A DNA stretch of 64,000 nt from Noviherbaspirillum sp036563305 (GCF_036563305.1 NZ_DATCMQ010000008.1:266411-330410); one strand, 5' to 3'; positions 53,851-62,482 are shown, counted from the stretch's first letter. Translations and numbers: made by a program. The notes: a model not told the origin generated them from the sequence alone.

Positions 53851-53887
53851 CGGGGCAAGGGTCGACACCTGAGCCCCGTTTTATTTT
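53851..53887 (+). terminator. Intrinsic terminator between rplT and pheS
   Basis: CGGGGC at 53851-53856 pairs with GCCCCG at 53873-53878, with extra pairs in the loop, and is followed by TTTTATTTT. A second GC-rich hairpin (GCGCCGTC/GACGGCGC) lies just upstream at 53820-53839. Confidence 0.75.
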
Positions 53888-53950
53888 GAATCGCCGCTTT
53901 CGGACCCGGCGATTGCCGTCGTCCGATATCTACCAGGGCTGGAACGCCGC

Positions 53951-54967
53951 ATGAACTCCCTAGAACAACTTGTCGTCCAGGCGCATGCCGATTTCGAAGC
54001 TGCCGAGGACGCCGCCGCGCTCGAGAATGCAAAGGCCAGGTATCTCGGCAAGACGGGCCAGATCACAGAGCAGATGAAGGGCCTGGGCAAACTGGCGCCC
54101 GACGAGCGCAAGACGCAGGGCGCAGTAATCAACGCCGCCAAGGAAAAGATCGAGGCAGCCCTCACGGCGCGACGCGATGCGCTTGCCAATGCGCAAATGC
54201 AGGCACGGCTGAATGCGGAGGCCATCGACGTCACGCTTCCCGGTCGCGGCCGTTCCACCGGTGGCATCCATCCAGTGATGCGTACCTGGGAGCGGATCGA
54301 GGAGATCTTCAGGTCGATCGGTTTCGACGTGGCTGACGGCCCCGAGATCGAAACCGACTGGACCAACTTCACCGCGCTCAACAGCCCTGAAAACCATCCT
54401 GCGCGCTCGATGCAGGATACGTTCTACGTCGACGGCAAGGACACCCAGGGCAAGCCGCTGCTGCTGCGTACGCATACCAGCCCGATGCAGGTGCGCTATG
54501 CCCGCATGAACAAGCCGCCGATCAAGGTGATCGCGCCCGGACGCACCTACCGCGTCGACAGCGACGCGACCCATTCGCCGATGTTCCACCAGGTCGAAGG
54601 CCTGTGGATTGCCGACGACATCAGCTTTGCCGACCTGAAGGGTGTCTATCTCAACTTCGTCAGGGCGTTCTTCGAGACCGACGACCTGCAGGTGCGCTTC
54701 CGTCCCTCCTACTTCCCGTTTACCGAACCATCGGCGGAAATCGACATCGCCTTCGGCAGCGGCCCGCTGAAGGGACGCTGGCTGGAGGTGTCCGGCGCCG
54801 GACAGGTGCATCCGACAGTGGTGCGCAACATGGGCCTCGATCCGGAGCAGTACATCGGGTTCGCATTCGGCTCCGGCATCGAACGTCTTACCATGCTGCG
54901 CTACGGCATCAACGACCTGCGTCTGTTCTACGAAGGCGACCTGCGCTTCCTGAAGCAGTTCAACTGA
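53951..54967 (+). CDS. pheS: Phenylalanyl-tRNA synthetase alpha subunit
   Basis: A 338-residue catalytic subunit of the alpha2beta2 class IIc synthetase. The N-terminal coiled coil contacts tRNA. The catalytic core contains motif 2 (IAPGRTYRVDSDATHSPMFHQVEGL, about residues 195-220) and motif 3 (GFAFGSGIERLTMLRYGINDLR). The amino-acid pocket segment FRPSYFPFTEPSAE is intact. pheT follows after about 110 bases. Confidence 0.97.
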   Translation: MNSLEQLVVQAHADFEAAEDAAALENAKARYLGKTGQITEQMKGLGKLAPDERKTQGAVINAAKEKIEAALTARRDALANAQMQARLNAEAIDVTLPGRGRSTGGIHPVMRTWERIEEIFRSIGFDVADGPEIETDWTNFTALNSPENHPARSMQDTFYVDGKDTQGKPLLLRTHTSPMQVRYARMNKPPIKVIAPGRTYRVDSDATHSPMFHQVEGLWIADDISFADLKGVYLNFVRAFFETDDLQVRFRPSYFPFTEPSAEIDIAFGSGPLKGRWLEVSGAGQVHPTVVRNMGLDPEQYIGFAFGSGIERLTMLRYGINDLRLFYEGDLRFLKQFN

Positions 54968-55075
54968 TTGCACTCCCGGCCTGGCGGCCGGCATCATGAA
55001 ACCGAACATCAACGCATGCGTCGCAGCCCCGGGCACTGGCCGGCGGCACGCATGCAGAGTATCAGAGGCTTAACT

Positions 55076-57502
55076 ATGCAATTCTCCGAAAGCTGGCTGC
55101 GCACCCTGGTCGATCCGAAGATGACGTCGGACGAACTCTCCCATCTGCTCACCATGTCGGGGCTGGAAGTGGAAGAGGTCGAACCGGTCGCGCCGCCGTT
55201 CTCGAACGTGGTGGTGGCGAAGGTCGTCGAGGTGGCCAGGCATCCCAATGCGGATCGCCTGAACGTGTGCCAGGTCGATGCCGGCACGGGCACCCTGCTC
55301 AACATCGTTTGCGGCGCGCCCAATGTCCGCGCGGGCATGAAGGTGCCCTGCGCGCTGGCCGGCGCCAAGCTGCCGCCCGGCGAGGATGGCAAGCCTTTCG
55401 AGATCAAGGTTGGCCAGCTGCGCGGCGTGGAATCGCAGGGCATGCTCTGTTCGGCACGCGAGCTGAAGCTTTCCGACGACCATGGCGGCTTGCTGGAGCT
55501 GGCGGACGACGCGCCCGTCGGCCAGAACTTCCGCGACTTCTATCAGCTGAATGACCTCAAGTTCACCATCAAGCTGACGCCCAACAAGGCGGATTGCCTC
55601 TCGGTGCTGGGCGTCGCGCGCGAAGTGTCGGCATTGACGGATACGCCGCTCAGGGCGCCGTCGTTCAAGCCGGTTCCGGTCAATACCGACGAGAAGCTGC
55701 CGGTGAGGATTTCGGCGCCCGACCTGTGCGGCCGTTTCTCCGGCCGCGTCATCCGCAACCTGAACGCCCGCGCGCAGACCCCCGACTGGATGAAGCGCCG
55801 CCTGGAACGCAGCGGACAACGGCCGATTTCAGCACTGGTCGACATCTCGAACTACGTCATGCTGGAGCTGGGGCGGCCGTCGCACGTGTTTGACCTCGAC
55901 AGGATCCACGGCGGGCTGGATGTCCGCTGGGGCAAGCCCGGAGAGTCCCTCAAGCTGCTGAACGGGAACACGATCACGGTTGACGGCTGGGTCGGCGTCA
56001 TTGCCGACGACAAGGAAATCGAGTCGCTGGCCGGCATCATGGGCGGCGACGCGACCGCGGTTTCGCTCGACACGCAGCACATCTACCTGGAAGCCGCGTT
56101 CTGGTGGCCGCAGGCGATACAGGGGCGCGCCCGCCGTTATAACTTCTCGACCGACGCCGCGCACCGGTTCGAGCGGGGCGTCGATTACGCCACCACCGTC
56201 GAGCACATCGAGCGCATTACCGCGCTACTCGTCGAGATCTGCGGGACCAGGGATACGCTGGTGGGCGCGGTCGACGACCATGTCGTCAACCTGCCGCAGC
56301 GCAAGCCGGTGCGCATGCGCAGCGCGCGCGCGGTCAAGGTGATCGGCGTGCCGGTCAGCGACGACCAGATTGCCGGAATCTTTACCCGCCTCGGCCTCGA
56401 CTTCGTGCGCGAAGACGGGGTCTTTACGGTGACGCCGCCGTCCTATCGCTTCGACATCGAGATCGAGGAAGATCTGATCGAGGAAGTGGCACGCGTCTAC
56501 GGCTTCGAGAACATTCCGGCGCTGCCGCCGCTGGCGCCGAACATGATGCGCATCGCGCCGGAGCAGCGCCGCTCGCTGCACGATATCCGTCGACAGCTTG
56601 CGCACGCCGACTACCAGGAAGTGGTCAACTTCAGCTTCGTGGAAGAGGGCTGGGAGGCGGATTTTGCCGCCAACACCGATCCGATCCGGCTTCTCAATCC
56701 CATTGCGAGCCAGATGAGCGTCATGCGCACCACGCTGCTCGGCAGCCTGGTCGCCAACGTCCGGTACAACCTGAACCGCAAGCTGAACCGGGTGCGCCTC
56801 TTCGAAACCGCAGCGGTATACCTGCGCGACGGGACCGTGGCCGACGGCGAGCTTACCGTCGCCGGCTACCATCAGCCAAAACGGGTAGCCGCGATTGCCT
56901 ATGGCACAGCGGCGGAGGAACAATGGGGCCAGCCCAGCCGCAACGTCGACTTCTTCGATCTCAAGGCCGACCTGGAATCCTTGTTCGCGCCGGCGCAGCT
57001 GCGCTTCGCCAGGACGAAGCACCCGGCGCTGCATCCCGGCCGGTCCGCCAGCGTCTCGCTGGACGGCCAGGAGATCGGCGTGATCGGCGAATTGCATCCC
57101 CGCCTGCAGCAGAAGTACGACCTGCCGCTCGCCCCCGTGGTATTCGAAGTCGCCGCCGATGCACTGCAAACCCGGCGCCTGCCGGCTTACCAGGAAATCT
57201 CCAGGTTTCCGGCGGTGACACGCGACGTTGCGCTGGTCGTCAGGCAGGCCGTTCCGGTGCAGGAACTGGTCGACGCATTTCTCGCGGCGCGTCAGTCCAA
57301 TCCCGCTTGTGCTATCATGCAAGCCGTTGTTTTATTTGATGAATATCGCGGCAAAGGCTTGGATGCCGACGAAAAAAGTCTTGCTTTCCGATTCACCTTG
57401 CAAGATACTCAGACTACTCTGCAGGACGAGAAAGTCGATGCGGCGATGGCTGCTTTCATCGCCGCCGCAGAAGAAAAGCATGGCGCCAAGCTGCGTGCGT
57501 AA
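55076..57502 (+). CDS. pheT: Phenylalanyl-tRNA synthetase beta subunit
   Basis: An 808-residue subunit. It has an N-terminal OB-fold tRNA-binding domain (about 40-150), the B3/B4 editing domain that clears Tyr-tRNA(Phe), a B5 domain, an inactive catalytic-like core, and a C-terminal FDX anticodon-binding domain (SRFPAVTRDVALVV). The ATG at 55076 (MQFSESWLRTLV) is the family start with AGAGG upstream; a frame from 54968 adds an unconserved leader. Confidence 0.97.
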   Translation: MQFSESWLRTLVDPKMTSDELSHLLTMSGLEVEEVEPVAPPFSNVVVAKVVEVARHPNADRLNVCQVDAGTGTLLNIVCGAPNVRAGMKVPCALAGAKLPPGEDGKPFEIKVGQLRGVESQGMLCSARELKLSDDHGGLLELADDAPVGQNFRDFYQLNDLKFTIKLTPNKADCLSVLGVAREVSALTDTPLRAPSFKPVPVNTDEKLPVRISAPDLCGRFSGRVIRNLNARAQTPDWMKRRLERSGQRPISALVDISNYVMLELGRPSHVFDLDRIHGGLDVRWGKPGESLKLLNGNTITVDGWVGVIADDKEIESLAGIMGGDATAVSLDTQHIYLEAAFWWPQAIQGRARRYNFSTDAAHRFERGVDYATTVEHIERITALLVEICGTRDTLVGAVDDHVVNLPQRKPVRMRSARAVKVIGVPVSDDQIAGIFTRLGLDFVREDGVFTVTPPSYRFDIEIEEDLIEEVARVYGFENIPALPPLAPNMMRIAPEQRRSLHDIRRQLAHADYQEVVNFSFVEEGWEADFAANTDPIRLLNPIASQMSVMRTTLLGSLVANVRYNLNRKLNRVRLFETAAVYLRDGTVADGELTVAGYHQPKRVAAIAYGTAAEEQWGQPSRNVDFFDLKADLESLFAPAQLRFARTKHPALHPGRSASVSLDGQEIGVIGELHPRLQQKYDLPLAPVVFEVAADALQTRRLPAYQEISRFPAVTRDVALVVRQAVPVQELVDAFLAARQSNPACAIMQAVVLFDEYRGKGLDADEKSLAFRFTLQDTQTTLQDEKVDAAMAAFIAAAEEKHGAKLRA

Positions 57503-57538
57503 TGGGTTGAAAGCGGGGCAGGGCAGGATACAACTACT

Positions 57539-57952
57539 ATGAATGACGTGAACTCCGCCGAATTTCAATCCGTTTTGGCCGCCGACCTCACCCGCGCAAT
57601 GCAAGAAGCGCAGGCGCGTACACAGGCTGAACGCGACCTGCCGACCCTCACCAAGGCGGAACTGGCCGAACTGCTCTTCGAGCAGGTCGGCCTGAACAAG
57701 CGCGAGGCGAAGGACATGGTCGAAACCTTCTTCGACGAGATTCGCAATGCCCTGGAGCGGGGCGAGTCGGTGAAGCTGTCCGGCTTCGGCAATTTCCAGT
57801 TGCGCGACAAGCCGCAGCGTCCTGGCCGCAATCCCAAGACCGGCGAAGAGATCCCGATTACCGCCCGCCGGGTCGTCACCTTCCACGCGAGCCAGAAGCT
57901 GAAAAGCATGGTCGAGGTCGCGAGCAACAAGCCGCTCGCGCGCGTCGCCTGA
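57539..57952 (+). CDS. ihfA: Integration host factor subunit alpha (extended N-terminus)
   Basis: A 137-residue DNA-bending protein. The core LTKAELAELLFEQVGLNKRE to RVVTFHASQKLK contains the DNA-intercalating Pro in GRNPKTGEEIPIT and aligns with the 99-residue E. coli subunit. About 34 extra residues precede it. With IhfB it binds WATCAA-type sites and shapes sigma-54 promoters. It lies downstream of pheT, as in most proteobacteria. An internal ATG at residue 21 lacks a ribosome binding site. Confidence 0.94.
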   Translation: MNDVNSAEFQSVLAADLTRAMQEAQARTQAERDLPTLTKAELAELLFEQVGLNKREAKDMVETFFDEIRNALERGESVKLSGFGNFQLRDKPQRPGRNPKTGEEIPITARRVVTFHASQKLKSMVEVASNKPLARVA

Positions 57953-57966
57953 CCGAACCCTGAACC

Positions 57967-58359
57967 ATGACCGACCGCGCGACCAAGCCCGAGGCAGTCG
58001 TATTGCCGCCGATACCGGCCAAGCGCTACTTCACTATCGGCGAGGTAAGCGACCTGTGCGGCGTCAAGCCGCATGTGCTGCGCTACTGGGAGCAGGAATT
58101 CACACAGCTCAAGCCGGTCAAGCGCCGCGGCAACCGGCGCTACTACCAGCACCATGAAGTGCTGCTTATTCGTCGCATTCGTGAATTGCTGTACGAGCAG
58201 GGATTCACCATCAGCGGTGCCCGCAACAAGCTGGAGAGCCGTGCGGCTTCCCAGGCCGCGGCGGAAGCGGACGGCGCTGCCGGCCTGCCGCCGCTGGACG
58301 TCGACACCGCGTTCCTGCGTCATGAACTCACCGAGATCCTGCACCTGCTGAAGCCCTGA
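57967..58359 (+). CDS. MerR family transcriptional regulator
   Basis: A 130-residue regulator with the MerR winged helix at about residues 20-90 (YFTIGEVSDLCGVKPHVLRYWE and RRGNRRYYQHHEVLLI). A short C-terminal segment has no metal-binding Cys. It begins 14 bases after ihfA and is probably cotranscribed. The effector and target are unknown. Confidence 0.9.
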   Translation: MTDRATKPEAVVLPPIPAKRYFTIGEVSDLCGVKPHVLRYWEQEFTQLKPVKRRGNRRYYQHHEVLLIRRIRELLYEQGFTISGARNKLESRAASQAAAEADGAAGLPPLDVDTAFLRHELTEILHLLKP

Positions 58360-58381
58360 CCGGCGCAACGATGAACCGATG

Positions 58382-58407
58382 AATGCCGCCTTGCGCGGCA
58401 TTTTCTT
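58382..58407 (+). terminator. Intrinsic terminator after the merR gene
   Basis: AATGCCGC pairs with GCGGCATT around a five-base loop and is followed by TTTTCTTTT. Confidence 0.8.
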
Positions 58408-58421
58408 TTCCTGGGGGACGC

Positions 58422-58452
58422 TTGGCAGCGCCCATGCATGTCCATCTATAAT
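58422..58452 (+). promoter_or_regulatory. Predicted promoter of the sigma-54 activator gene
   Basis: A perfect TATAAT at 58447-58452 with TTGGCA at 58422-58427 (19-base spacer, slightly long). Transcription would start near 58459, inside the adjacent palindrome. Confidence 0.5.
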
Positions 58453-58453
58453 C

Positions 58454-58472
58454 CTGTCCAGTATCCGGACAG
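58454..58472. promoter_or_regulatory. Palindrome at the activator gene start site
   Basis: CTGTCC-N7-GGACAG is a perfect six-bp dyad that covers the predicted transcription start, the typical place for repression or autoregulation. Confidence 0.45.
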
Positions 58473-58486
58473 TTGATGGAGATAAG

Positions 58487-59926
58487 ATGAAAACGCCGAT
58501 CGCCGCGTCGTGGGACGTGGACAGTATCCTGCGCGTCGGCATGCAGTCGCTGCTCGACCTGTTCGACGATTCCTGCGAAGGGACGCTGGCGGTCGATGAC
58601 CACGGCCGGATCGCCTGGATCAATGACAAGTACGCCGCCTTCCTCGGCCTCAAGAGTCCTGAGGAGGCGCTGGGCAAGGCCGTGGAGGAAGTCATCCCCA
58701 ACAGCCGGATGCGCGAAGTCATCCAGAACGGCAAGCCGATCCTGCTGGACATCATGATGATCCGCGACCAGCCGCTGGTGGTGATGCGGATTCCGCTCAA
58801 GGACGACGCCGGCAAGGTCATCGGCGCCCTCGGCTTCGCGCTCTACGACAGGCTGCAGCGGCTCAAACCGCTGGTGTCGAAATTCGCCGAGCTGAACTGG
58901 GCACTCGCGAATACGCAGAAGGAGCTTGCCCAGCTTCGCCACACCAAGTATTCCATATCGAGTTTCGTGGGCGTCAGCCCGGTGTCGCTCGAGCTCAAGC
59001 ATCGCGCGCGACGGGCGGCGCAGCTCGACACGACGGTGCTGCTGCTCGGGGAGACCGGGACCGGCAAGGAGCTGCTGGCGCACGGCATCCACGCTGCGTC
59101 GGGCAGGGCAGGAAAGCCCTTCGTCGGCATCAATATCGCCGCCGTTCCGGAGACCCTGCTGGAGGCCGAGTTCTTCGGCGTCGCCGCCGGCGCCTACACC
59201 GGTGCGGACCGCAAGGGGCGCGACGGGAAATTCAAGATCGCGGACGGCGGCACCCTGTTCCTCGACGAAGTCGGCGACATGCCGCTGCAGGTACAGGCGA
59301 AGCTCCTGCGCGTGCTGCAGGAACAGGAGATCGAGCCCCTCGGCTCCAATACCATCATCAAGGTTGATGTCAGGGTGATCGCCGCGACCAGTCACGATCT
59401 GAAGCAACTGGTGGCCGAGGGGCGGTTCCGATCCGACCTCTACTACCGGCTGAATGTCCTGCCTATCGTGCTGCCTCCGTTGCGTGAGCGCGTCGGCGAC
59501 CTGGATGCGCTCTGCGAGCACCTGCTGGAACAGATCGCAGCGCGCACCGGCATGCCGCAACGCGAGCTGACGCCGTCCGCGAGGGCATGCCTCGCCGCGC
59601 ATCGCTGGCCCGGAAACGTGCGCGAGCTGCGCAATGCGCTTGAGCAGGCCGGGATGCTGACGGACAGCATCGCCCTGACCGCGGAAGACTTTGCAACCAT
59701 CCTGCCGCCCGACGCCGGAGGTGTCGAGCCTGCCGCGCCGATTGCACCGGCCATCGACCAGATTCGTCCGCTGGGCGAGGCGGTGGCGGAGCTGGAGCAG
59801 AAGATGATCCGTTCCGCCCTGGCGAGTACCGGGGGTAACAAGGCCTTGACCGCGCGCATGCTTGGTATTTCACGCGCCACCTTGTATCAGAAGCTCGCCG
59901 AGTTCCGGCTTGTGTCTGAAAACTGA
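58487..59926 (+). CDS. Sigma-54-dependent transcriptional activator (PAS-AAA-Fis)
   Basis: A 479-residue enhancer-binding protein. The N-terminal PAS-like sensor (about 10-130) is followed by an AAA+ domain with Walker A GETGTGKE (near 190), the sigma-54 contact loop as GAYTGA instead of GAFTGA, Walker B GGTLFLDEVGD, and the arginine-finger region. A Fis-type helix-turn-helix (LGISRATLYQKLAEF) ends it. GGAGATAAG precedes the ATG. A consensus sigma-54 promoter with two likely upstream binding sites lies directly downstream, so its target is probably the SDR/transporter operon. The effector is unknown. Confidence 0.92.
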   Translation: MKTPIAASWDVDSILRVGMQSLLDLFDDSCEGTLAVDDHGRIAWINDKYAAFLGLKSPEEALGKAVEEVIPNSRMREVIQNGKPILLDIMMIRDQPLVVMRIPLKDDAGKVIGALGFALYDRLQRLKPLVSKFAELNWALANTQKELAQLRHTKYSISSFVGVSPVSLELKHRARRAAQLDTTVLLLGETGTGKELLAHGIHAASGRAGKPFVGINIAAVPETLLEAEFFGVAAGAYTGADRKGRDGKFKIADGGTLFLDEVGDMPLQVQAKLLRVLQEQEIEPLGSNTIIKVDVRVIAATSHDLKQLVAEGRFRSDLYYRLNVLPIVLPPLRERVGDLDALCEHLLEQIAARTGMPQRELTPSARACLAAHRWPGNVRELRNALEQAGMLTDSIALTAEDFATILPPDAGGVEPAAPIAPAIDQIRPLGEAVAELEQKMIRSALASTGGNKALTARMLGISRATLYQKLAEFRLVSEN

Positions 59927-59930
59927 ACGT

Positions 59931-59949
59931 GTGTATGGAATTAATACAC
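59931..59949. promoter_or_regulatory. Candidate upstream activator site 1
   Basis: GTGTAT-N7-ATACAC, a perfect dyad about 150 bases upstream of the sigma-54 promoter. Confidence 0.6.
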
Positions 59950-59997
59950 TTGTTGTTCTCGTTATAAATCAAAGAGATAACAAGATATAAGAAATAA

Positions 59998-60016
59998 ATG
60001 TATTAATTCGATACAC
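59998..60016. promoter_or_regulatory. Candidate upstream activator site 2
   Basis: ATGTAT-N7-ATACAC, the same dyad as site 1 with one change, 67 bases centre to centre from it. An imperfect IHF-like AATCAA-N4-ATA occurs between the sites at 59967-59979. Confidence 0.6.
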
Positions 60017-60100
60017 TTTTCCGTCATTGCAGCACACGCATTCGAATCCCGCTTTCACTCCTATCCAAACTTCTCCAGTTAATTCAAGCACTTAGGTGTG

Positions 60101-60117
60101 CTGGCACGGCGATTGCC
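60101..60117 (+). promoter_or_regulatory. Sigma-54 (RpoN) promoter
   Basis: CTGGCACGGCGATTGCC matches the -24/-12 consensus YTGGCACG-N4-TTGC closely, with the GG and GC pairs ten bases apart. Transcription should start near 60128, 65 bases before the SDR start codon. Confidence 0.85.
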
Positions 60118-60135
60118 ATATGGGCCGCATGACTG

Positions 60136-60167
60136 TGGTCACTACCGGGCGCAGACCCGGGTGGCCA
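60136..60167 (+). other. Hairpin in the 5' leader of the sigma-54 transcript
   Basis: TGGTCAC-TA-CCGGG pairs with CCCGG-GTGGCCA (two-base bulge, two G-U or near pairs) about 8-40 bases after the predicted start. It has no T-run. A stabilising role is a guess. Confidence 0.4.
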
Positions 60168-60192
60168 TTGATCGCCGCTGACAGGAGACACA

Positions 60193-60930
60193 GTGCGACT
60201 CACGAACAAGGTAGCCCTGGTGACGGGCGCCAGCCGGGGCATCGGCAAGGCGACCGCCATCAAATTCGCCCGCGAAGGGGCCAGGCTGGTCGTCTGCGAC
60301 CTCGATGACGCGGTGGCCGAAACAGTCGCCGAGGTGCGCCTCCAGGGCGGCAGCGCGATCGGCTTCAAGGTCGACGTCACCAAGCCGGAAAGCATCGAGG
60401 CCATGGTGGGCGGCGCGCTCACCACCTACGGCCGCATCGACATCCTGGTGAACAACGCCGGCATCGTCGCCGACGCACAACTGCACAAGATGACGGACGA
60501 ACAGTTCGACCGGGTCATCGACGTCAATCTCAAGGGTACCTACAACTGCACCAAGGCGGTCGTCGACGCGATGATCGAGCGGAAGGCCGGGGTGGTCCTC
60601 AATGCCTCATCCATCGTCGGCATCCACGGCAACTTCGGACAGACCAACTATGCCGCCAGCAAATTCGGCGTGATCGGCATGGCCAAGACCTGGGCGCGCG
60701 AGCTCGGCCGCCACGGCATCCGCGTCAACGCCGTCTGCCCGGGCTTCATCGAGACGGCCATCCTCAAGGACATGCCCGAGAAGGTGGTCCGCAACCTCGT
60801 CGACCGTGTTCCCCTCGGTCGCCTGGGGAAACCCGAGGAGATCGCCAGCACCTTCGCCTTCCTGGCATCCGACGAGGCCAGCTATATCAACGGTGCAGTG
60901 ATCGAAGTGTGCGGCGGCATGACGCTGTAG
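60193..60930 (+). CDS. Short-chain dehydrogenase/reductase, FabG-like
   Basis: A 245-residue SDR. TGASRGIG lies at residues 12-19, NNAGI follows, the catalytic Ser is in NASSIVG and the Tyr-x3-Lys in YAASKFG, then NAVCPGFIET. It resembles 3-oxoacyl-ACP and acetoacetyl-CoA reductases. The start is GTG with CAGGAGA upstream. It is the first gene behind the sigma-54 promoter and precedes the LivG gene by 68 bases, which suggests it oxidises or reduces the compound that the transporter brings in. Confidence 0.88.
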   Translation: MRLTNKVALVTGASRGIGKATAIKFAREGARLVVCDLDDAVAETVAEVRLQGGSAIGFKVDVTKPESIEAMVGGALTTYGRIDILVNNAGIVADAQLHKMTDEQFDRVIDVNLKGTYNCTKAVVDAMIERKAGVVLNASSIVGIHGNFGQTNYAASKFGVIGMAKTWARELGRHGIRVNAVCPGFIETAILKDMPEKVVRNLVDRVPLGRLGKPEEIASTFAFLASDEASYINGAVIEVCGGMTL

Positions 60931-60998
60931 CACAGCAGGCGACATCATTTCCGCAGGTATGCGGCAAACAATGCAGCAGCAAGAGTGGAGAAATACGG

Positions 60999-61772
60999 AT
61001 GGCAAGCGAAGTCATACTTGAAACGCGAAACCTGACCAAGGGATTCAAGGGTTTCATCGCAGTAAACGACGTCAATTTCAAGGTCAAGCGCGGTTCGATC
61101 CATGCGCTCATCGGCCCCAACGGCGCGGGCAAGACGACCTTCTTCAACCTGCTGACGAAATTCCTGACGCCGACCTCGGGCGCCATTTTCTACAACGGCG
61201 AGGACATCACCTCGCTCGCGCCGGAGCAGATCGCCCACCGCGGCGTGATCCGCTCCTTCCAGATCTCGGCGGTCTTCCCCCACCTGACCGTCATGGAGAA
61301 CGTCCGCATCGGCCTGCAGCGTTCGCTCGGCACGTCCTTCCATTTCTGGAAGAGCGAGAAGACGCTGAATCGCCTGAACGATCGCGCCATGCAGCTGCTG
61401 GCAGAGGTCGACCTGGAAGGATTCGCGAACACGGTCACGGTCGACCTGCCGTACGGCCGCAAGCGCGCGCTCGAGATCGCGACGACCCTGGCGATGGAGC
61501 CGGAGCTGATGCTGCTCGACGAGCCGACGCAGGGCATGGGCCACGAGGATGTGCACCGCGTCACCGAGCTGATCAAGAAGGTGTCGGCCGGCCGCACGAT
61601 CCTGATGGTGGAGCACAACATGAGCGTGGTGTCCGGCATCTGCGACAAGATCTCGGTGCTTCAGCGCGGCGCGCTGCTCGCCGAGGGAAGCTACGAGGAA
61701 GTATCGAACAATCCCCAGGTGATGGAAGCCTACATGGGCACCACCTCGGGCGCACTGGAAGGAGCGCATTGA
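60999..61772 (+). CDS. livG: Branched-chain-type ABC transporter ATPase, LivG-like
   Basis: A 257-residue ABC ATPase. Walker A is GPNGAGKTT (about residues 39-47), Walker B is LMLLDEPTQGM, and the switch His is in VEHNMSVV. The signature motif is LPYGRKRALEIA in place of LSGGQ, near the LSYGQ variant seen in LivG proteins. LivF begins on the last base of its stop. The transported compound is not defined by the ATPase. Confidence 0.9.
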   Translation: MASEVILETRNLTKGFKGFIAVNDVNFKVKRGSIHALIGPNGAGKTTFFNLLTKFLTPTSGAIFYNGEDITSLAPEQIAHRGVIRSFQISAVFPHLTVMENVRIGLQRSLGTSFHFWKSEKTLNRLNDRAMQLLAEVDLEGFANTVTVDLPYGRKRALEIATTLAMEPELMLLDEPTQGMGHEDVHRVTELIKKVSAGRTILMVEHNMSVVSGICDKISVLQRGALLAEGSYEEVSNNPQVMEAYMGTTSGALEGAH

Positions 61773-62482
61773 TGGCAACACCGGCACTGGAAATCCGCAA
61801 CCTGAAGGCGTGGTACGGCGAGTCCCACATCCTGCATGACGTGAACCTGATGGTGAAGCCGGGCGAAGTGGTGACCCTCCTGGGTCGCAACGGTGCGGGG
61901 CGTACCACCACGCTGCGCGCGATCATGGGATTGACCGGAGCGCGCAAGGGCTCGATCAAGGTGAACGGCGTGGAATCGATCGGCATGTCGACGCACAAGG
62001 TTGCGCACCTCGGCATCGGCTACTGCCCGGAGGAGCGCGGCATCTTTTCGTCGCTGTCGGCCGAAGAGAACCTGATGCTGCCGCCGCTGGTATCGAAGAA
62101 TGACAAGGGCATGTCCATCGAGGAAATCTACGACATGTTCCCCAACCTGAAGGAACGCCGCTCCAGCCAGGGCACCCGCCTTTCCGGCGGCGAACAGCAG
62201 ATGCTGGCGGTCGCGCGCATCCTGCGCACCGGGGCGCGGCTGCTGCTGCTGGACGAGATCTCCGAGGGCCTGGCGCCGGTGATCGTGCAGGCGCTGGCGC
62301 GCATGATCACGGCCCTCAAGGCCAAGGGCTACACCATCGTGATGGTGGAACAGAATTTCCGCTTCGCCGCGCCGCTGGCGGACCGGTTTTACGTGATGGA
62401 GCATGGACAGATCGTCGAGTCCTTTGCCGCATCCGAGTTGGAGTCGAAGATGCCTGTTCTTAACGAACTGCTCGGCGTCTGA
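61772..62482 (+). CDS. livF: Branched-chain-type ABC transporter ATPase, LivF-like
   Basis: A 236-residue ABC ATPase. The Walker A motif reads GRNGAGRTTT, so the invariant Lys is Arg at residue 44 (codon CGT at 61901-61903). The ABC signature LSGGEQQMLAVAR, Walker B LLLLDEISEGL and the switch region MVEQNFRFA are otherwise intact. It overlaps livG by one base and has GGAG upstream. With LivG it would form a heterodimeric motor. Confidence 0.9.
   Translation: MATPALEIRNLKAWYGESHILHDVNLMVKPGEVVTLLGRNGAGRTTTLRAIMGLTGARKGSIKVNGVESIGMSTHKVAHLGIGYCPEERGIFSSLSAEENLMLPPLVSKNDKGMSIEEIYDMFPNLKERRSSQGTRLSGGEQQMLAVARILRTGARLLLLDEISEGLAPVIVQALARMITALKAKGYTIVMVEQNFRFAAPLADRFYVMEHGQIVESFAASELESKMPVLNELLGV

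Noticed and set aside
53818..53889. Short open frame before pheS ending in the T-run, considered as a PheM-like leader peptide
   Set aside because: It contains one Phe codon only and is Arg-rich, so it cannot sense phenylalanyl-tRNA; the region is better read as terminator hairpins.
59950..60060. AT-rich stretch considered as an insertion-sequence remnant or origin
   Set aside because: It is short, lacks transposase fragments and DnaA boxes, and is explained by upstream activator sites and possible DNA bending before the sigma-54 promoter.
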